Shown here piece by piece: positions 1 through 8,108 of a DNA stretch of 64,000 nucleotides. Each line of letters begins with the position of its first letter. Positions within the stretch are counted from its first letter, which is position 1. The translations under genes were made by a program, and so were the position numbers. The DNA is from Mucilaginibacter pineti (GTDB lineage Bacteria; Bacteroidota; Bacteroidia; Sphingobacteriales; Sphingobacteriaceae): NCBI RefSeq assembly GCF_900101875.1, contig NZ_FNAI01000001.1, forward strand, positions 620,001 to 684,000, read 5' to 3'. Below the pieces are notes generated by a model. It had not been told where the DNA came from and did no database searches. It saw only the letters and a program-made list of their open reading frames with translations.

Positions 1-519
1 TTTTTAACAGACAGCCAATTGGTATTTCTCTCAGCCTTGTTAAGAAAAATGATGGAAGAGATGGATTCGGAATATCCCGGCAAATACGATCTGCTACGTA
101 ATTACCTACGAATCCTGATGCACGAAGCATTAAAGATAGCACCAGAAAGCTCGCAGGAAATCAACGCCGGAGCCGCCGCGAGGATCACCAACCAGTTTAT
201 GGAGTTACTGGAAAGGCAATTCCCGATAGATTCACCCGGTCAGTTTCTAAAGCTAAAGACGGCCAACGACTTTGCAAAAAACCTTGCAGTACATACCAAT
301 CACCTAAACCGCTCGGTAAAAGAGGTAACGTATAAAACCACTACACAGCATATCTCCGAACGTGTTTTGAAAGAAGCGCAGGCTTTACTGAAACATACCG
401 ACTGGAGCATTGCACAAATAGCCGCCGGATTGGGTTTTGAAGAGCCTGCCTACTTCACCAACTTCTTTAAAAAACACACCGGCTCTTCTCCCGCTATGTC
501 GCGCCCGGTAAATATTTAA
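1..519 (+). CDS. AraC-family transcriptional regulator, 3' part (cut by window edge)
   Basis: The frame is open from base 1, so the gene starts upstream of the window; the TTG at 19 is not a convincing start. The visible 170 or so residues hold the end of a linker or ligand-binding region and a full C-terminal AraC/XylS DNA-binding domain with two helix-turn-helices. The second half carries the family signature: 'WSIAQIAAGLGFEEPAYFTNFFKKHTGSSP' spans about residues 128-160 and ends in the usual 'F-K...G-SP' block. It probably regulates a gene outside the window, because its downstream neighbour is an unrelated small protein 80 bases away. The effector cannot be inferred. Confidence 0.85.
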   Translation, partial: FLTDSQLVFLSALLRKMMEEMDSEYPGKYDLLRNYLRILMHEALKIAPESSQEINAGAAARITNQFMELLERQFPIDSPGQFLKLKTANDFAKNLAVHTNHLNRSVKEVTYKTTTQHISERVLKEAQALLKHTDWSIAQIAAGLGFEEPAYFTNFFKKHTGSSPAMSRPVNI

Positions 520-601
520 GATTAGCGCCTGCAAAGGCGGCGGCGCTAAATAATTCAAATTATTAAAAAAAACAATTGGTGCATTTATTTATTGTTTAAC
601 C

Positions 602-958
602 ATGATCACAGTAATAGGAATTTTTGAAGCGCGGGAGCTGGCAGACGAAGCCGCCTCGTATTTATTAGCCAATGAATTTAAAAGCGAAGATGTGGATGTG
701 CACCAGGCGGAGGCTCCGGAAAAGGTGGCAAAGTTTTTCGATCACCTGTTTGAAGATCGTTCAGCAGCAGCATCGCACACTGCAGCGGCAATTAACGGAA
801 CTATAGTTACTATTCACGCCCAATCTACCCGGGAAGCACAGGAAGCTGTAGATGTATTGAATAATTATGGCGGAATTGATGTTAGCATACCCGGCAGCGA
901 GGAGGTACTTAGCCGTATTGTGGAACGCGCGGTAAATTCAAGTGTCCGGTTAAGGTGA
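602..958 (+). CDS. Small acidic alpha/beta protein, possibly stress-related
   Basis: This 118-residue protein has no signal peptide or membrane segment. It begins MITVIGIFEARELADEAASY and has an alternating strand/helix pattern. An ATVxI-like strand near residue 68 (GTIVTIHA) is followed by a helix (AQEAVDVLNNYG). That layout resembles the small ferredoxin-like domains found in general-stress proteins of the YflT/17M type, but the match is only by pattern. It is flanked by an AraC gene upstream and a convergent membrane protein downstream, and appears monocistronic. The function is unknown. Confidence 0.6.
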   Translation: MITVIGIFEARELADEAASYLLANEFKSEDVDVHQAEAPEKVAKFFDHLFEDRSAAASHTAAAINGTIVTIHAQSTREAQEAVDVLNNYGGIDVSIPGSEEVLSRIVERAVNSSVRLR

Positions 959-990
959 ATTTAAATTGATGAAAAAACTTTATTAAATAC

Positions 991-1515
991 TTAATGGTGT
1001 TTGATAACGTGTGCGCCATTTGCACGACCAACAAAATAACCGATAATAAGTGCTATTAAGATTAACACCCACCAGATATATTGCCTTGTTTTTAAGTTAT
1101 CAATTGACTTTTGAAGTTTATTGATCTCACCTGCGTTTGCCAATTTCTCGTTTTGCAGGCGCATGTTTTGCTGCTGTAATTTGGCCAGCGTTCCACCTAC
1201 TTCCACCGGCTTTTGCTGCTCCATTTGATAGCGCCGGCTAAAACCACCTTCTTTCAGGAATTTTTCGCCTTTGGGTTTCAAGACCAGTTTCTCCGGCAAC
1301 TCGTAATCGCCATGCTTGCCCGATTCGGCAACTAAGCCCTCCCGGGTGAGTGCCTGCACCATGGCAAATGCCGTCGCTTCGTCCTGGTCAAAAAGACTCA
1401 TTAGCTGCAAGCGCGTAAGGCTGTCCGGAACGCCAAAGGCTTCCAGCATTAAGTCAAGCATTTCACATTCGTATTCATTCAAATCCGTCATCATTACAAA
1501 TTTAGTAATATCCAC
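991..1515 (-). CDS. Winged-helix-like protein with coiled coil and C-terminal membrane anchor
   Basis: The product has 174 residues. Residues about 10-95 look like a helical, winged-helix-type module (helices around LDLMLEAF, LTRLQLMSLF and TAFAMVQALTREGLV). A coiled coil at about 108-142 is rich in Leu/Gln/Lys/Glu heptads (LAKLQQQNMRLQNEKLANAG). A single hydrophobic span at about 148-166 (WWVLILIALIIGYFVG) is followed by a short basic tail, so it is likely a tail-anchored inner-membrane protein with a cytoplasmic head. I do not recognise a named family, and nothing nearby suggests a role. It converges with the gene ending at 958. Confidence 0.6.
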   Translation of the reverse strand: MDITKFVMMTDLNEYECEMLDLMLEAFGVPDSLTRLQLMSLFDQDEATAFAMVQALTREGLVAESGKHGDYELPEKLVLKPKGEKFLKEGGFSRRYQMEQQKPVEVGGTLAKLQQQNMRLQNEKLANAGEINKLQKSIDNLKTRQYIWWVLILIALIIGYFVGRANGAHVIKHH

Positions 1516-1615
1516 GCAACTATTTTGTTTTGCTGCACAGGCAAAAGTTTTTCATTTCCAATCTTTTCAATATTTAATTAACAGACTTATGGCCTGAATT
1601 GTATAATTTATGTCC

Positions 1616-1646
1616 TTTGAGACAGGTTTACTATTATATAATTTTG
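1616..1646 (+). promoter_or_regulatory. Consensus Bacteroidota promoter for the GlxA-type regulator
   Basis: TTTG at 1616-1619 is separated by exactly 19 bases from TAATTTTG at 1639-1646, a full match to TTTG-N19-TAnnTTTG. The predicted +1, counted as four bases past the final G, is the A of the ATG at 1650. This supports 1650 as the start of the downstream gene and suggests a leaderless transcript. Confidence 0.7.
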
Positions 1647-1649
1647 AGT

Positions 1650-2531
1650 ATGGATAAGAAGAAGATCGCTATAGTGGTGATGTCTGGTAACTTCTTGATG
1701 GATTTCGCAGGCCCTGCCGATGTTTTCGGCCATGCAAACCAGCTCCGGGATATGTACGAGGTAGTATTGATATCGCCAGATGGCAGAACAGTGAATAGTG
1801 CCGGTGGGCTACAGATCAACAGTGAAAGGTTGGAAAATCTGGGCAGCATCGATACTTTGCTGATCGTCGGCAACGACCAGGAATCGAATTACGATGAATT
1901 TTATACATGGCTGGCCGGCGCGCATAACCGCATTCGCAGGATCGGTACCATAGGCGTTGGCGCTGCCATTGTGGAAAAGGCTGGTCTGCTGTTAGACAGT
2001 AACTATTTTCATACACGGGACGGCCAGCTGTACACTTCAGGCGGGGTATCTTCCGGGATAGACCTTGCATTAGCTATGGTGGAAGAAGATTGCGGGCGGG
2101 GTGTTGCAGCCGCTATAGCACGAAAATTAATCTTCTTTTACCTGAACAGACAGGCTTACCAGGTACAGTTCGGCACCCTGGTCGACACATCACCTATCGC
2201 CGTACAGTTAAAGGAATGGTTGGCAGAACACCTACACGAATCCTTAGATGTTGGCCGCTTAGCTGAAAAAATGAATATGAGCCCCCGAAACTTCACGCGA
2301 GTATTTACCCGGCAAACCGGAATTTCCCCGGCAAAGTTCATTGAAAAGCTCCGCGTTGAAGCGGCACGGCTTCGCCTGGATGAAATAGATGAGCCGCTTG
2401 AACAGATCGCCTTACGCTGCGGTTTGGGGGGATTGGTATCCATGCGGCGGTTATTTTTAAGACACCTGATGGTTACACCATCAGATTACAGGAGATTTTT
2501 AAAACTACAGAAATATGAAAATTGCAATTAA
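1650..2531 (+). CDS. GlxA-type AraC-family regulator with DJ-1/PfpI-like N-terminal domain
   Basis: This is a 293-residue two-domain regulator. Residues about 4-165 form a DJ-1/PfpI (class I glutamine amidotransferase-like) fold: IAIVVMSGNFLMDFAGPADVF opens it and YTSGGVSSGIDLALAMVEED closes it. The nucleophile-elbow position reads G-V-G where active PfpI enzymes have Cys, so it should be a sensor, not an enzyme. Residues about 200-290 are an AraC helix-turn-helix pair (MSPRNFTRVFTRQTGISPAKF). I chose ATG 1650 over an upstream in-frame TTG at 1599 because the protein family starts there and a consensus promoter lies just before it. The stop codon overlaps the start of the GAPDH gene by 17 bases, so the two are probably co-transcribed and translationally coupled. 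Confidence 0.85.
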   Translation: MDKKKIAIVVMSGNFLMDFAGPADVFGHANQLRDMYEVVLISPDGRTVNSAGGLQINSERLENLGSIDTLLIVGNDQESNYDEFYTWLAGAHNRIRRIGTIGVGAAIVEKAGLLLDSNYFHTRDGQLYTSGGVSSGIDLALAMVEEDCGRGVAAAIARKLIFFYLNRQAYQVQFGTLVDTSPIAVQLKEWLAEHLHESLDVGRLAEKMNMSPRNFTRVFTRQTGISPAKFIEKLRVEAARLRLDEIDEPLEQIALRCGLGGLVSMRRLFLRHLMVTPSDYRRFLKLQKYENCN

Positions 2532-3489
2532 TGGATTTGGCCGTATCGGCCGAATGACGCTTCGGGCTTTACAAAACAAGGATATAGAGGTTGTTGCCAT
2601 CAACGACCTAACAGATCTGCAAACGTTGATCCACCTGTTGAAATATGACAGCGCGCATGGGCGTTTTCCGGGAACTGTTGCCGAAGAGGATGGCACCATG
2701 CTGGTAAACGGCAAAAAAATAAAACTATTGAGCGAAAAAGACCCCAAAAACCTGCCATGGGGAGATCTGGGAATTGATGTGGTCATTGAATCAACCGGGC
2801 GTTTTACCGACAGGGCGGCAGCACAAGGCCACATAGACGCGGGTGCTAAAAAAGTATTGATCACCGCTCCTGCAACCGGCGGGATAAAAACAATTGTGCA
2901 CGGTGTAAACAATAACCTGATAGGCGGCGATCAGATCTATTCAACAGCATCTTGCACCACAGGTAGCATTGCCCCGGTATTATTCATATTGGATAAGGAG
3001 TTTGGGATCGAATCGGGCTTTATGGCCACCGTTCATGCTTTCACCGCCGACCAACATTTACAGGATGCGCCGCATAAAGATCTGCGCAGGGCACGTTCTG
3101 CACCGCATTCCATTATACCTACAACAACCGGGGCTGCAAAAGCCATTGGCGACGTATTGCCGGAACTAAAAGGCAAGCTGGACGGATTCTCCTACCGCGT
3201 CCCGGTGATTGACGGATCTATTGTTGATCTTTCTATCAACCTAAAAAAGGAAGTTTCAGCCAAAGACCTCAACGCCGTTTTAAAAAGTTATGCAGATAGC
3301 GCGTTGAAAGGAATTTTGGAATATACAGAAGAACAATTTGTTTCTGCTGATATACTTGGCAATACCCATAGCTCTATTGTTGATGGCAATCTCACCAAAT
3401 CTATAGGTAAATTTGTGAAAGTTGTTGCCTGGTATGATAACGAGGTCGGCATCTCCAACCGCATAGCCGAACTTGTATCTGTATTGTAA
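2515..3489 (+). CDS. gap: Type I glyceraldehyde-3-phosphate dehydrogenase
   Basis: The 324-residue product oxidises glyceraldehyde-3-phosphate to 1,3-bisphosphoglycerate in glycolysis. The Rossmann motif GFGRIGR lies at residues 7-13 and the NAD-selecting Asp in AINDLTD at residue 31. The catalytic Cys147 sits in STASCTTGS and the base His174 in TVHAFTADQ. Most relatives read SNASCTTN around the cysteine, so Asn is replaced by Gly three residues after Cys and by Thr two residues before. The C-terminal block VAWYDNEVGISNR is canonical. The start lies inside the end of the upstream GlxA-type regulator gene. A strong terminator follows. It may be a second, condition-specific GAPDH rather than the main glycolytic copy, but this is inference. 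Confidence 0.93.
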   Translation: MKIAINGFGRIGRMTLRALQNKDIEVVAINDLTDLQTLIHLLKYDSAHGRFPGTVAEEDGTMLVNGKKIKLLSEKDPKNLPWGDLGIDVVIESTGRFTDRAAAQGHIDAGAKKVLITAPATGGIKTIVHGVNNNLIGGDQIYSTASCTTGSIAPVLFILDKEFGIESGFMATVHAFTADQHLQDAPHKDLRRARSAPHSIIPTTTGAAKAIGDVLPELKGKLDGFSYRVPVIDGSIVDLSINLKKEVSAKDLNAVLKSYADSALKGILEYTEEQFVSADILGNTHSSIVDGNLTKSIGKFVKVVAWYDNEVGISNRIAELVSVL

Positions 3490-3497
3490 ATTTTGCC

Positions 3498-3540
3498 AGC
3501 CATATTCTTAATTTGCTGTTTTCGGATTAAGAATATGGCT
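3498..3540 (+). terminator. Rho-independent terminator after gap
   Basis: A perfect 15-bp stem, AGCCATATTCTTAAT (3498-3512) with its complement at 3526-3540, encloses a 13-base loop. It is followed by a T-rich run (TTTGTTATTTG). It lies 8 bases past the gap stop codon. Confidence 0.85.
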
Positions 3541-3546
3541 TTGTTA

Positions 3547-3578
3547 TTTGTCATTCACCCATTTGTGCTATAACTTTA
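3547..3578 (+). promoter_or_regulatory. Probable msrA promoter
   Basis: TTTG at 3547-3550 and TAACTTTA at 3571-3578 are separated by 20 bases. The second box has one mismatch to TAnnTTTG. The predicted start near 3582 gives a leader of about 18 bases. Confidence 0.4.
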
Positions 3579-3599
3579 CCTATCAAAAAATAAAGCTAT

Positions 3600-4094
3600 A
3601 TGAATACGGAAAAAGCAATATTGGCCGGCGGTTGTTTTTGGGGAGTTGAAGAGTTGATACGTCATTACCCTGGTGTTATTTCAACAGTAGTTGGCTATAC
3701 CGGCGGAGATGTACCTAATGCTACTTACCGGAATCATGGTACACATGCCGAAGGTATAGCCGTGACGTTTGATCCGGCCCAGCTATCTTATCGCAAACTC
3801 CTTGAATATTTTTTCCAGATCCACGATCCAACAACCCGCAACAGGCAGGGGAATGACATAGGCACATCTTATCGCTCTGCCATTTTTTTTCAGGATGAAA
3901 GCCAGCGTGAAGTTGCAAATGAATTGATAGCAGAAATGGATACCTCTGGTGTATGGCCCGGGAAGATAATAACTGAAGTAGTACCGGCAACCGACTTTTG
4001 GAACGCTGAAGCCGAACACCAGAATTATTTGCAGAAAAACCCATATGGGTACACCTGCCACTTTGAAAGACCAGACTGGAAACTGGATCAATAA
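3600..4094 (+). CDS. msrA: Peptide methionine-S-sulfoxide reductase MsrA
   Basis: This 164-residue cytoplasmic enzyme reduces the S-epimer of methionine sulfoxide in proteins and protects against oxidative damage. The catalytic signature GGCFWGVEE is at residues 10-18 with nucleophilic Cys12. The family blocks [39 protein letters not shown] and [12 protein letters not shown] are all present in order. The length matches the single-domain MsrA form without an MsrB fusion. A second cysteine in YTCHF near the C-terminus could act in disulfide exchange. Its 3' end overlaps the convergent YdeI-like gene by 7 bases. Confidence 0.95.
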   Translation: MNTEKAILAGGCFWGVEELIRHYPGVISTVVGYTGGDVPNATYRNHGTHAEGIAVTFDPAQLSYRKLLEYFFQIHDPTTRNRQGNDIGTSYRSAIFFQDESQREVANELIAEMDTSGVWPGKIITEVVPATDFWNAEAEHQNYLQKNPYGYTCHFERPDWKLDQ

Positions 4095-4681
4095 TAAAAC
4101 TGTTTAGGTTTCAGTTTTTGAGCTGCAAGTGCTGCTATTTCTTCAATTCGTTTTTGTCGGGTTTCTGGTCGCTTGGCCAAAACAAGCCATTGTAAAATTG
4201 CTTTTCTGACAGACTTGCTTAAACCCATAAAAAACATCTCTGAACCTGGCTGGATCTTAAAAGCATCTTCCAGCTCTTTAGGTATCAACAATTCCTCTAC
4301 ATGATCTAAAATCATCCAGGAACCATTTTGCTTTGCAGTTTCTATACTTTTGTGCCCTGCTTCGGTAATAAGTCCCTCAACAATTAATCGTTGAACCTTT
4401 CCTTTGTTGATTTTTGACCAAACACTGGTTGGTTTTCGTGTGCAGAAAAACTGCATAAAGGTTTCATTGTCAACCGACTTTTTTATACTGTCTATCCAGC
4501 CAAAACAAAGTGCTTCTTCAACCGCCTCACTCCAGGTGAGTGTTGGCAAATTCGCCTCCTTTTTGTAGTAAATGAGCCAAATTGATTGCTTTTTATCGTG
4601 ATGCTCTTGCAACCATTGCCTCCACTCCTGTCGGCTTGCCGGGCAAAAGGTTTCAATATCTTTTTTTATAGTATTCGTCAT
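4088..4681 (-). CDS. YdeI/OmpD-associated family protein
   Basis: This 197-residue soluble protein matches the YdeI (OmpD-associated, formerly bacteriocin-protection) family. The N-terminal half carries the pattern W[20 protein letters not shown], then [24 protein letters not shown] and [18 protein letters not shown]. The C-terminal part carries the helical [32 protein letters not shown] module. Members are widespread in Bacteroidota and their biochemical function is not established. A box matching TAnnTTTG (minus-strand TATGTTTG, plus 4714-4721) lies about 33 bases upstream of the start, but I see no good -33 element with it. Confidence 0.88.
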   Translation of the reverse strand: MTNTIKKDIETFCPASRQEWRQWLQEHHDKKQSIWLIYYKKEANLPTLTWSEAVEEALCFGWIDSIKKSVDNETFMQFFCTRKPTSVWSKINKGKVQRLIVEGLITEAGHKSIETAKQNGSWMILDHVEELLIPKELEDAFKIQPGSEMFFMGLSKSVRKAILQWLVLAKRPETRQKRIEEIAALAAQKLKPKQFYY

Positions 4682-4832
4682 AATTCGATACGGTAAAATT
4701 TAGAATTTATAACCAAACATAAGCCAGCCGGATGACAGCCTTATGTCAGGAGTAAAAAATAATTGATAATAATGATTAAACCAACAAATCTTGCCCGATA
4801 AAAAAATTTTAATAAAAATACGCATGAGATAA

Positions 4833-4877
4833 AGCAACAAAACCACGTTTCTGAATCAGAAACGTGGTTTTGTTGCT
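4833..4877. terminator. Long perfect hairpin, bidirectional terminator
   Basis: A perfect 21-bp stem (4833-4853 paired with 4857-4877) encloses a 3-base loop. Its core is CCACGTTTCTG, flanked by A-rich and T-rich outer arms, so it can terminate in either direction. It lies 27 bases past the stop codon of the minus-strand oxidoreductase operon. Confidence 0.8.
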
Positions 4878-4903
4878 AAGGAAAAGTCTAATATATATAA
4901 TAA

Positions 4904-6010
4904 TTAGTCTAATACCAGTTCGCCAAGCGCTGCTTTGGTAAAGCCTTTTAGCTCATCTGTACGATCCTCACGGATTTTTTTCGGCCAAAAAGGATCGGCC
5001 AATAGTGGCCGACCTACACCTACCAAATCAAAATCGCCCCGGTCCATACGTCTCATTAATTCATCAAGTGAACTCGGTTGTGAACTTTCGCCGGCAAAAG
5101 CTGCCAGGAACTCGCCGGTAAGCCCTACTGAGCCTACGGTAATTGTTGCTTTACCTGTTATTTTTTTTGCCCAGCCTGCAAAATTAAGATCAGAACCTTC
5201 AAATTCAGGCTCCCAAAAACGGCGTTGCGAGCAATGAAAAATATCAACACCGGCATCTGCCATCGGATTGAGCCAGGCTTCCAATTCTTGTGGGTTTGTG
5301 GCCAGTTGATTGGTGTAATCAGCCGGTTTCCACTGGGATAAACGTATGATAACTGCAAAATCTTCTCCTACTCTTTTTCTCACTTCTTTGATCACCTCCA
5401 AAGCAAACAGACTACGCTCAGGCAAGGTTTTACCACCATAAATATCGGTACGCTCGTTCGTGCCATCCCAAAAGAACTGGTCAATCAGGTAGCCATGAGC
5501 ACCATGGACCTCCACACAGTCGAATCCCAGGTTTTTAGCATCTGCTGCAGCCTGCCCAAAGGCGGCGATGGTATCGCCAATATCACTTTCTGTCATAGTT
5601 TTACCGTTGTTAGAGCCGGGGCGGTTTAAACCAGATGGACCTTCAAAAGGTTCAGCCGGTAACCAGCCGGAATGATGGTTGTCCATAATGCCCATATGCC
5701 ATATCTGCGGTCCCATTGCGCCGCCTGCCTGGTGCACACCATCTATCACGTTCTTCCAGCCGGCCAAGGCTGCATCTCCATAAAAATGTGGGATATTACC
5801 ATCGTTGGAAGAAGATACACGGTTAATAACCGTTCCCTCTGATAAGATCAACCCAGCCTCACCTTCAGCCCTTTTACGATAATAAGCCGCCACATCTGCA
5901 GTGGGTACACCATTCGGGGAAAATGATCGGGTCATGGGCGCCATCACAATGCGGTTTTTAATATTTAATGATTTCAAGCTAAATGGCTTGAACAAATTAT
6001 CTGTGTTCAT
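4904..6010 (-). CDS. Old yellow enzyme family NADH:flavin oxidoreductase
   Basis: This 368-residue FMN-dependent TIM-barrel ene-reductase is related to NemA and 12-oxophytodienoate reductases. It would reduce activated C=C bonds of quinones, enals or nitro compounds with NAD(P)H. Visible family blocks are IKNRIVMAPMTR (FMN site), AGLILSEGT, GPQIWHMG, DCVEVHGAHGYLIDQFFWDGTNERTD and DLVGVGRPLLADPFW. The start lies 17 bases after the ArsR stop codon, so both share one transcript and the regulator very likely controls it. Electrophile or metalloid stress is a plausible inducer, but this is inferred from enzyme type only. Confidence 0.92.
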   Translation of the reverse strand: MNTDNLFKPFSLKSLNIKNRIVMAPMTRSFSPNGVPTADVAAYYRKRAEGEAGLILSEGTVINRVSSSNDGNIPHFYGDAALAGWKNVIDGVHQAGGAMGPQIWHMGIMDNHHSGWLPAEPFEGPSGLNRPGSNNGKTMTESDIGDTIAAFGQAAADAKNLGFDCVEVHGAHGYLIDQFFWDGTNERTDIYGGKTLPERSLFALEVIKEVRKRVGEDFAVIIRLSQWKPADYTNQLATNPQELEAWLNPMADAGVDIFHCSQRRFWEPEFEGSDLNFAGWAKKITGKATITVGSVGLTGEFLAAFAGESSQPSSLDELMRRMDRGDFDLVGVGRPLLADPFWPKKIREDRTDELKGFTKAALGELVLD

Positions 6011-6027
6011 ATTTATAGTTGTGTTTA

Positions 6028-6327
6028 TTAAATTTCTGTTTGAATAAGTTTACTTAGCATGGCAAATGCCTCTTCATTTCTTTGATAATAAGTCCATTGT
6101 CCCTTACGTACCGATTTAACGAGCCCTGCACGCTGCAAAGTGGATAAGTATTCTGAAACGGTAGACTGGGTAAGACCTGTTTTTTGCTGTATCTGACCAA
6201 CGCAAACGCCATCCGAGAAACCGTAAACAGCCTGATCGGGAAAGCTGAGCTCAGGTTCTTTAAGCCAATTGAGGATCTGCAGCCTGGTTTTGTTGGAAAG
6301 TGCTTTGAAAATTTCTACCTGGTCCAT
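6028..6327 (-). CDS. ArsR-family winged-helix repressor
   Basis: This is a 99-residue compact winged helix. It starts MDQVEIFKALSNKTRLQILN, has the recognition helix in GLTQSTVSEYLSTLQRAGLV, and has the beta-wing in VRKGQWTYYQRN. The classical ELCVCDL metal-binding motif of ArsR is absent; the equivalent stretch reads DGVCVGQI with one cysteine. It therefore probably senses something other than arsenite, perhaps an electrophile. It is first in an operon with an old yellow enzyme, a common repressor/detoxifier pairing. A 7-bp-arm palindrome in its own promoter is the likely operator. Confidence 0.9.
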   Translation of the reverse strand: MDQVEIFKALSNKTRLQILNWLKEPELSFPDQAVYGFSDGVCVGQIQQKTGLTQSTVSEYLSTLQRAGLVKSVRKGQWTYYQRNEEAFAMLSKLIQTEI

Positions 6328-6331
6328 ACGT

Positions 6332-6363
6332 CAAAGATATATCGACTTTTCCCGATATACCAA
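6332..6363 (-). promoter_or_regulatory. arsR-OYE promoter with overlapping operator palindrome
   Basis: On the minus strand TTG (plus 6361-6363) and TATCTTTG (plus 6332-6339) are 21 bases apart, giving a good Bacteroidota promoter. The spacer contains an inverted repeat, TATATCG-N8-CGATATA (6338-6359), placed where a bound repressor would block the polymerase. Only four bases separate the TATCTTTG box from the ATG, so the transcript should be leaderless or nearly so. Confidence 0.65.
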
Positions 6364-6527
6364 TTAAAGTAATTAAATGACTTTTTGCAGATGATTTATT
6401 GGAACGTCTATCAATTTTTTAGAACCCGGTAATGACTATGGTTACCTATAGCTTATACAAGAAAAGATGCTTTTGATAGCCACAAAAGGCAGTTATCAAA
6501 AAAGAAAAAGTTTTATTGGAGATAAAA

Positions 6528-7796
6528 TTAATCCTCGAAGAGATAGCCGCTATAAGCCAAACCCTTGGCCACACTTTTAAAGTTATCGCCCGAGTTTAAA
6601 TTAACATGAGGAAATCTGTTTTTGAATAGTTTTTGAATACTGCTCACCATAGAAGTACCACCGGTTAAAAAAAGGCTGTCGATATTTTTGGGGTCTATAT
6701 CATTCTGCAACATAAATTCGTCCAGGTAGTTTGCAATTTTAGTTACATCCTTTGCTATAATTTGTTCATAAATAGGCAAGGGAATCTCCTCGTTAATGTT
6801 GATGCCCATTTTGCGATAGTTGAACATCGAAGTATCCACATTTGATAACTCAATTTTTGTTTTTTCGATGGATTGAAAGACCGAATAGCCGAGGTTGTTT
6901 TCAATGAGTGTTATCAGGTTTTTAAATTTTCGGTCGTTGCCCGAGAAATAATAGTAATCTTCAATATCCTTTTTAATGCGCTGACCATTAAAAAAGTTCA
7001 TTTGTTCCCAGGAGCAAATATTCACAAATAGTGATTTTGGCACATCCAACACCTTCCCGGGTGTTGCCTCATATTGCGCATACTTGCCAAAATATGGTGT
7101 ACCTTTTTCCCACATAAATGCCGAATCCAGGCTATCACCACCCACGTAGATCCCACCGCGGGCCATCATATCATTTTTCCTGTCCTTACTGCCAACATTT
7201 TTAGGGTCGAGCACCAGGTAAGTAAAATCTGTGGTACCTCCACCTAAATCGGCAACCAATACGTTTTCCCTTTTTATAAGTTCCTTTTCATAGGCAAAGG
7301 CAGCACCAATAGGCTCAAATTGAAAACGCACATCTTCAAAACCTGCAAGTTGTGCAGCTTTATTTAGCCTTGTTTGCGCCAATGTGTCTTTTTGCACATC
7401 ATCGTCATCAAAAAAAACAGGCCGGCCAATTACCGCTTTACGACAGTCCTGCCCAATTAATTCATCTGCCCTTTGTTTCAACTCCTTTAAGATGATAGCC
7501 ACCAAATGAGAAGCATTGTACCGCTTATTATGAATAAGGGTTTCTGTAAAACTGCTTCTTGATAGTATCTGCTTAACAGATTTAATGAACCGCCCTTTCA
7601 TCCCATCGTTAAGATAGGCAGTAATAGCCTCTTCGCCTACAACATAGTTCTGCACACTCCCTGCCTTTTGCTGGTGATAAAAATAAATGAGCGAGGGTAT
7701 AATGATAGTGCTATATATTTCCTTCGTGTCTTCGTCATAAATTGCCAAAGCCGAGTTGGTTGTTCCGAAATCAATTCCGTATAAAAACTTATTCAT
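6528..7796 (-). CDS. Short Hsp70-family ATPase (YegD-like)
   Basis: The 422-residue product consists of an actin/Hsp70 ATPase domain only. The phosphate-1 loop GIDFGTTNSALAI is at residues 5-17, the phosphate-2 motif VADLGGGTTDF lies mid-protein, and the adenosine motif SLFLTGGTSMVSSI is near residue 395. The length is close to E. coli YegD (about 450) and well short of DnaK (about 640), and there is no substrate-binding domain or EEVD-like tail. An in-frame ATG 32 codons upstream would add a hydrophobic extension foreign to the family, so I use ATG 7796. It stands alone and diverges from the xus operon. The function is not established. Confidence 0.85.
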   Translation of the reverse strand: MNKFLYGIDFGTTNSALAIYDEDTKEIYSTIIIPSLIYFYHQQKAGSVQNYVVGEEAITAYLNDGMKGRFIKSVKQILSRSSFTETLIHNKRYNASHLVAIILKELKQRADELIGQDCRKAVIGRPVFFDDDDVQKDTLAQTRLNKAAQLAGFEDVRFQFEPIGAAFAYEKELIKRENVLVADLGGGTTDFTYLVLDPKNVGSKDRKNDMMARGGIYVGGDSLDSAFMWEKGTPYFGKYAQYEATPGKVLDVPKSLFVNICSWEQMNFFNGQRIKKDIEDYYYFSGNDRKFKNLITLIENNLGYSVFQSIEKTKIELSNVDTSMFNYRKMGININEEIPLPIYEQIIAKDVTKIANYLDEFMLQNDIDPKNIDSLFLTGGTSMVSSIQKLFKNRFPHVNLNSGDNFKSVAKGLAYSGYLFED

Positions 7797-8060
7797 AACG
7801 AGGGATGTAAACAGTAAAATTTTTAAGGGCGGCGAAAGTATTAAAAAAATAGCTAATGAACAAAATCGATGTTTAAAAAGACAGTTTTTCACTTAAATAC
7901 TACCTGCATTTACCAATCTACTATTTCACCTCTGATATAATCTTAATAGAATGATAAGGTGGTATTACTAATCCGAGCACTAAAGTATCAGATATAATAA
8001 ACCCCATAACTATCTGCATATCAAATAACAATGTTTTTTTATAACTAATTCACCGATGTT

Positions 8061-8092
8061 ATTTGTAATCATTCTAAATAAAACTATATTTG
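8061..8092 (+). promoter_or_regulatory. xus operon promoter with Fur-box-like dyad
   Basis: TTTG (8062-8065) is 19 bases from TATATTTG (8085-8092), a full consensus. Bases 8061-8079 read ATTTGTAATCATTCTAAAT, a 19-bp dyad in which 14 of 18 paired positions are symmetric, like the 19-bp Fur box. It covers the -33 box and most of the spacer, where a repressor would act. That Fur is the binder is inferred from the iron-uptake genes downstream. Confidence 0.6.
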
Positions 8093-8108
8093 TCCAGGCA
8101 AAAAAATA

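Noticed and set aside
1316-1597. A plus-strand 93-codon frame
   Set aside because: It runs antisense to the winged-helix/coiled-coil gene at 991-1515 and has no coding character of its own.
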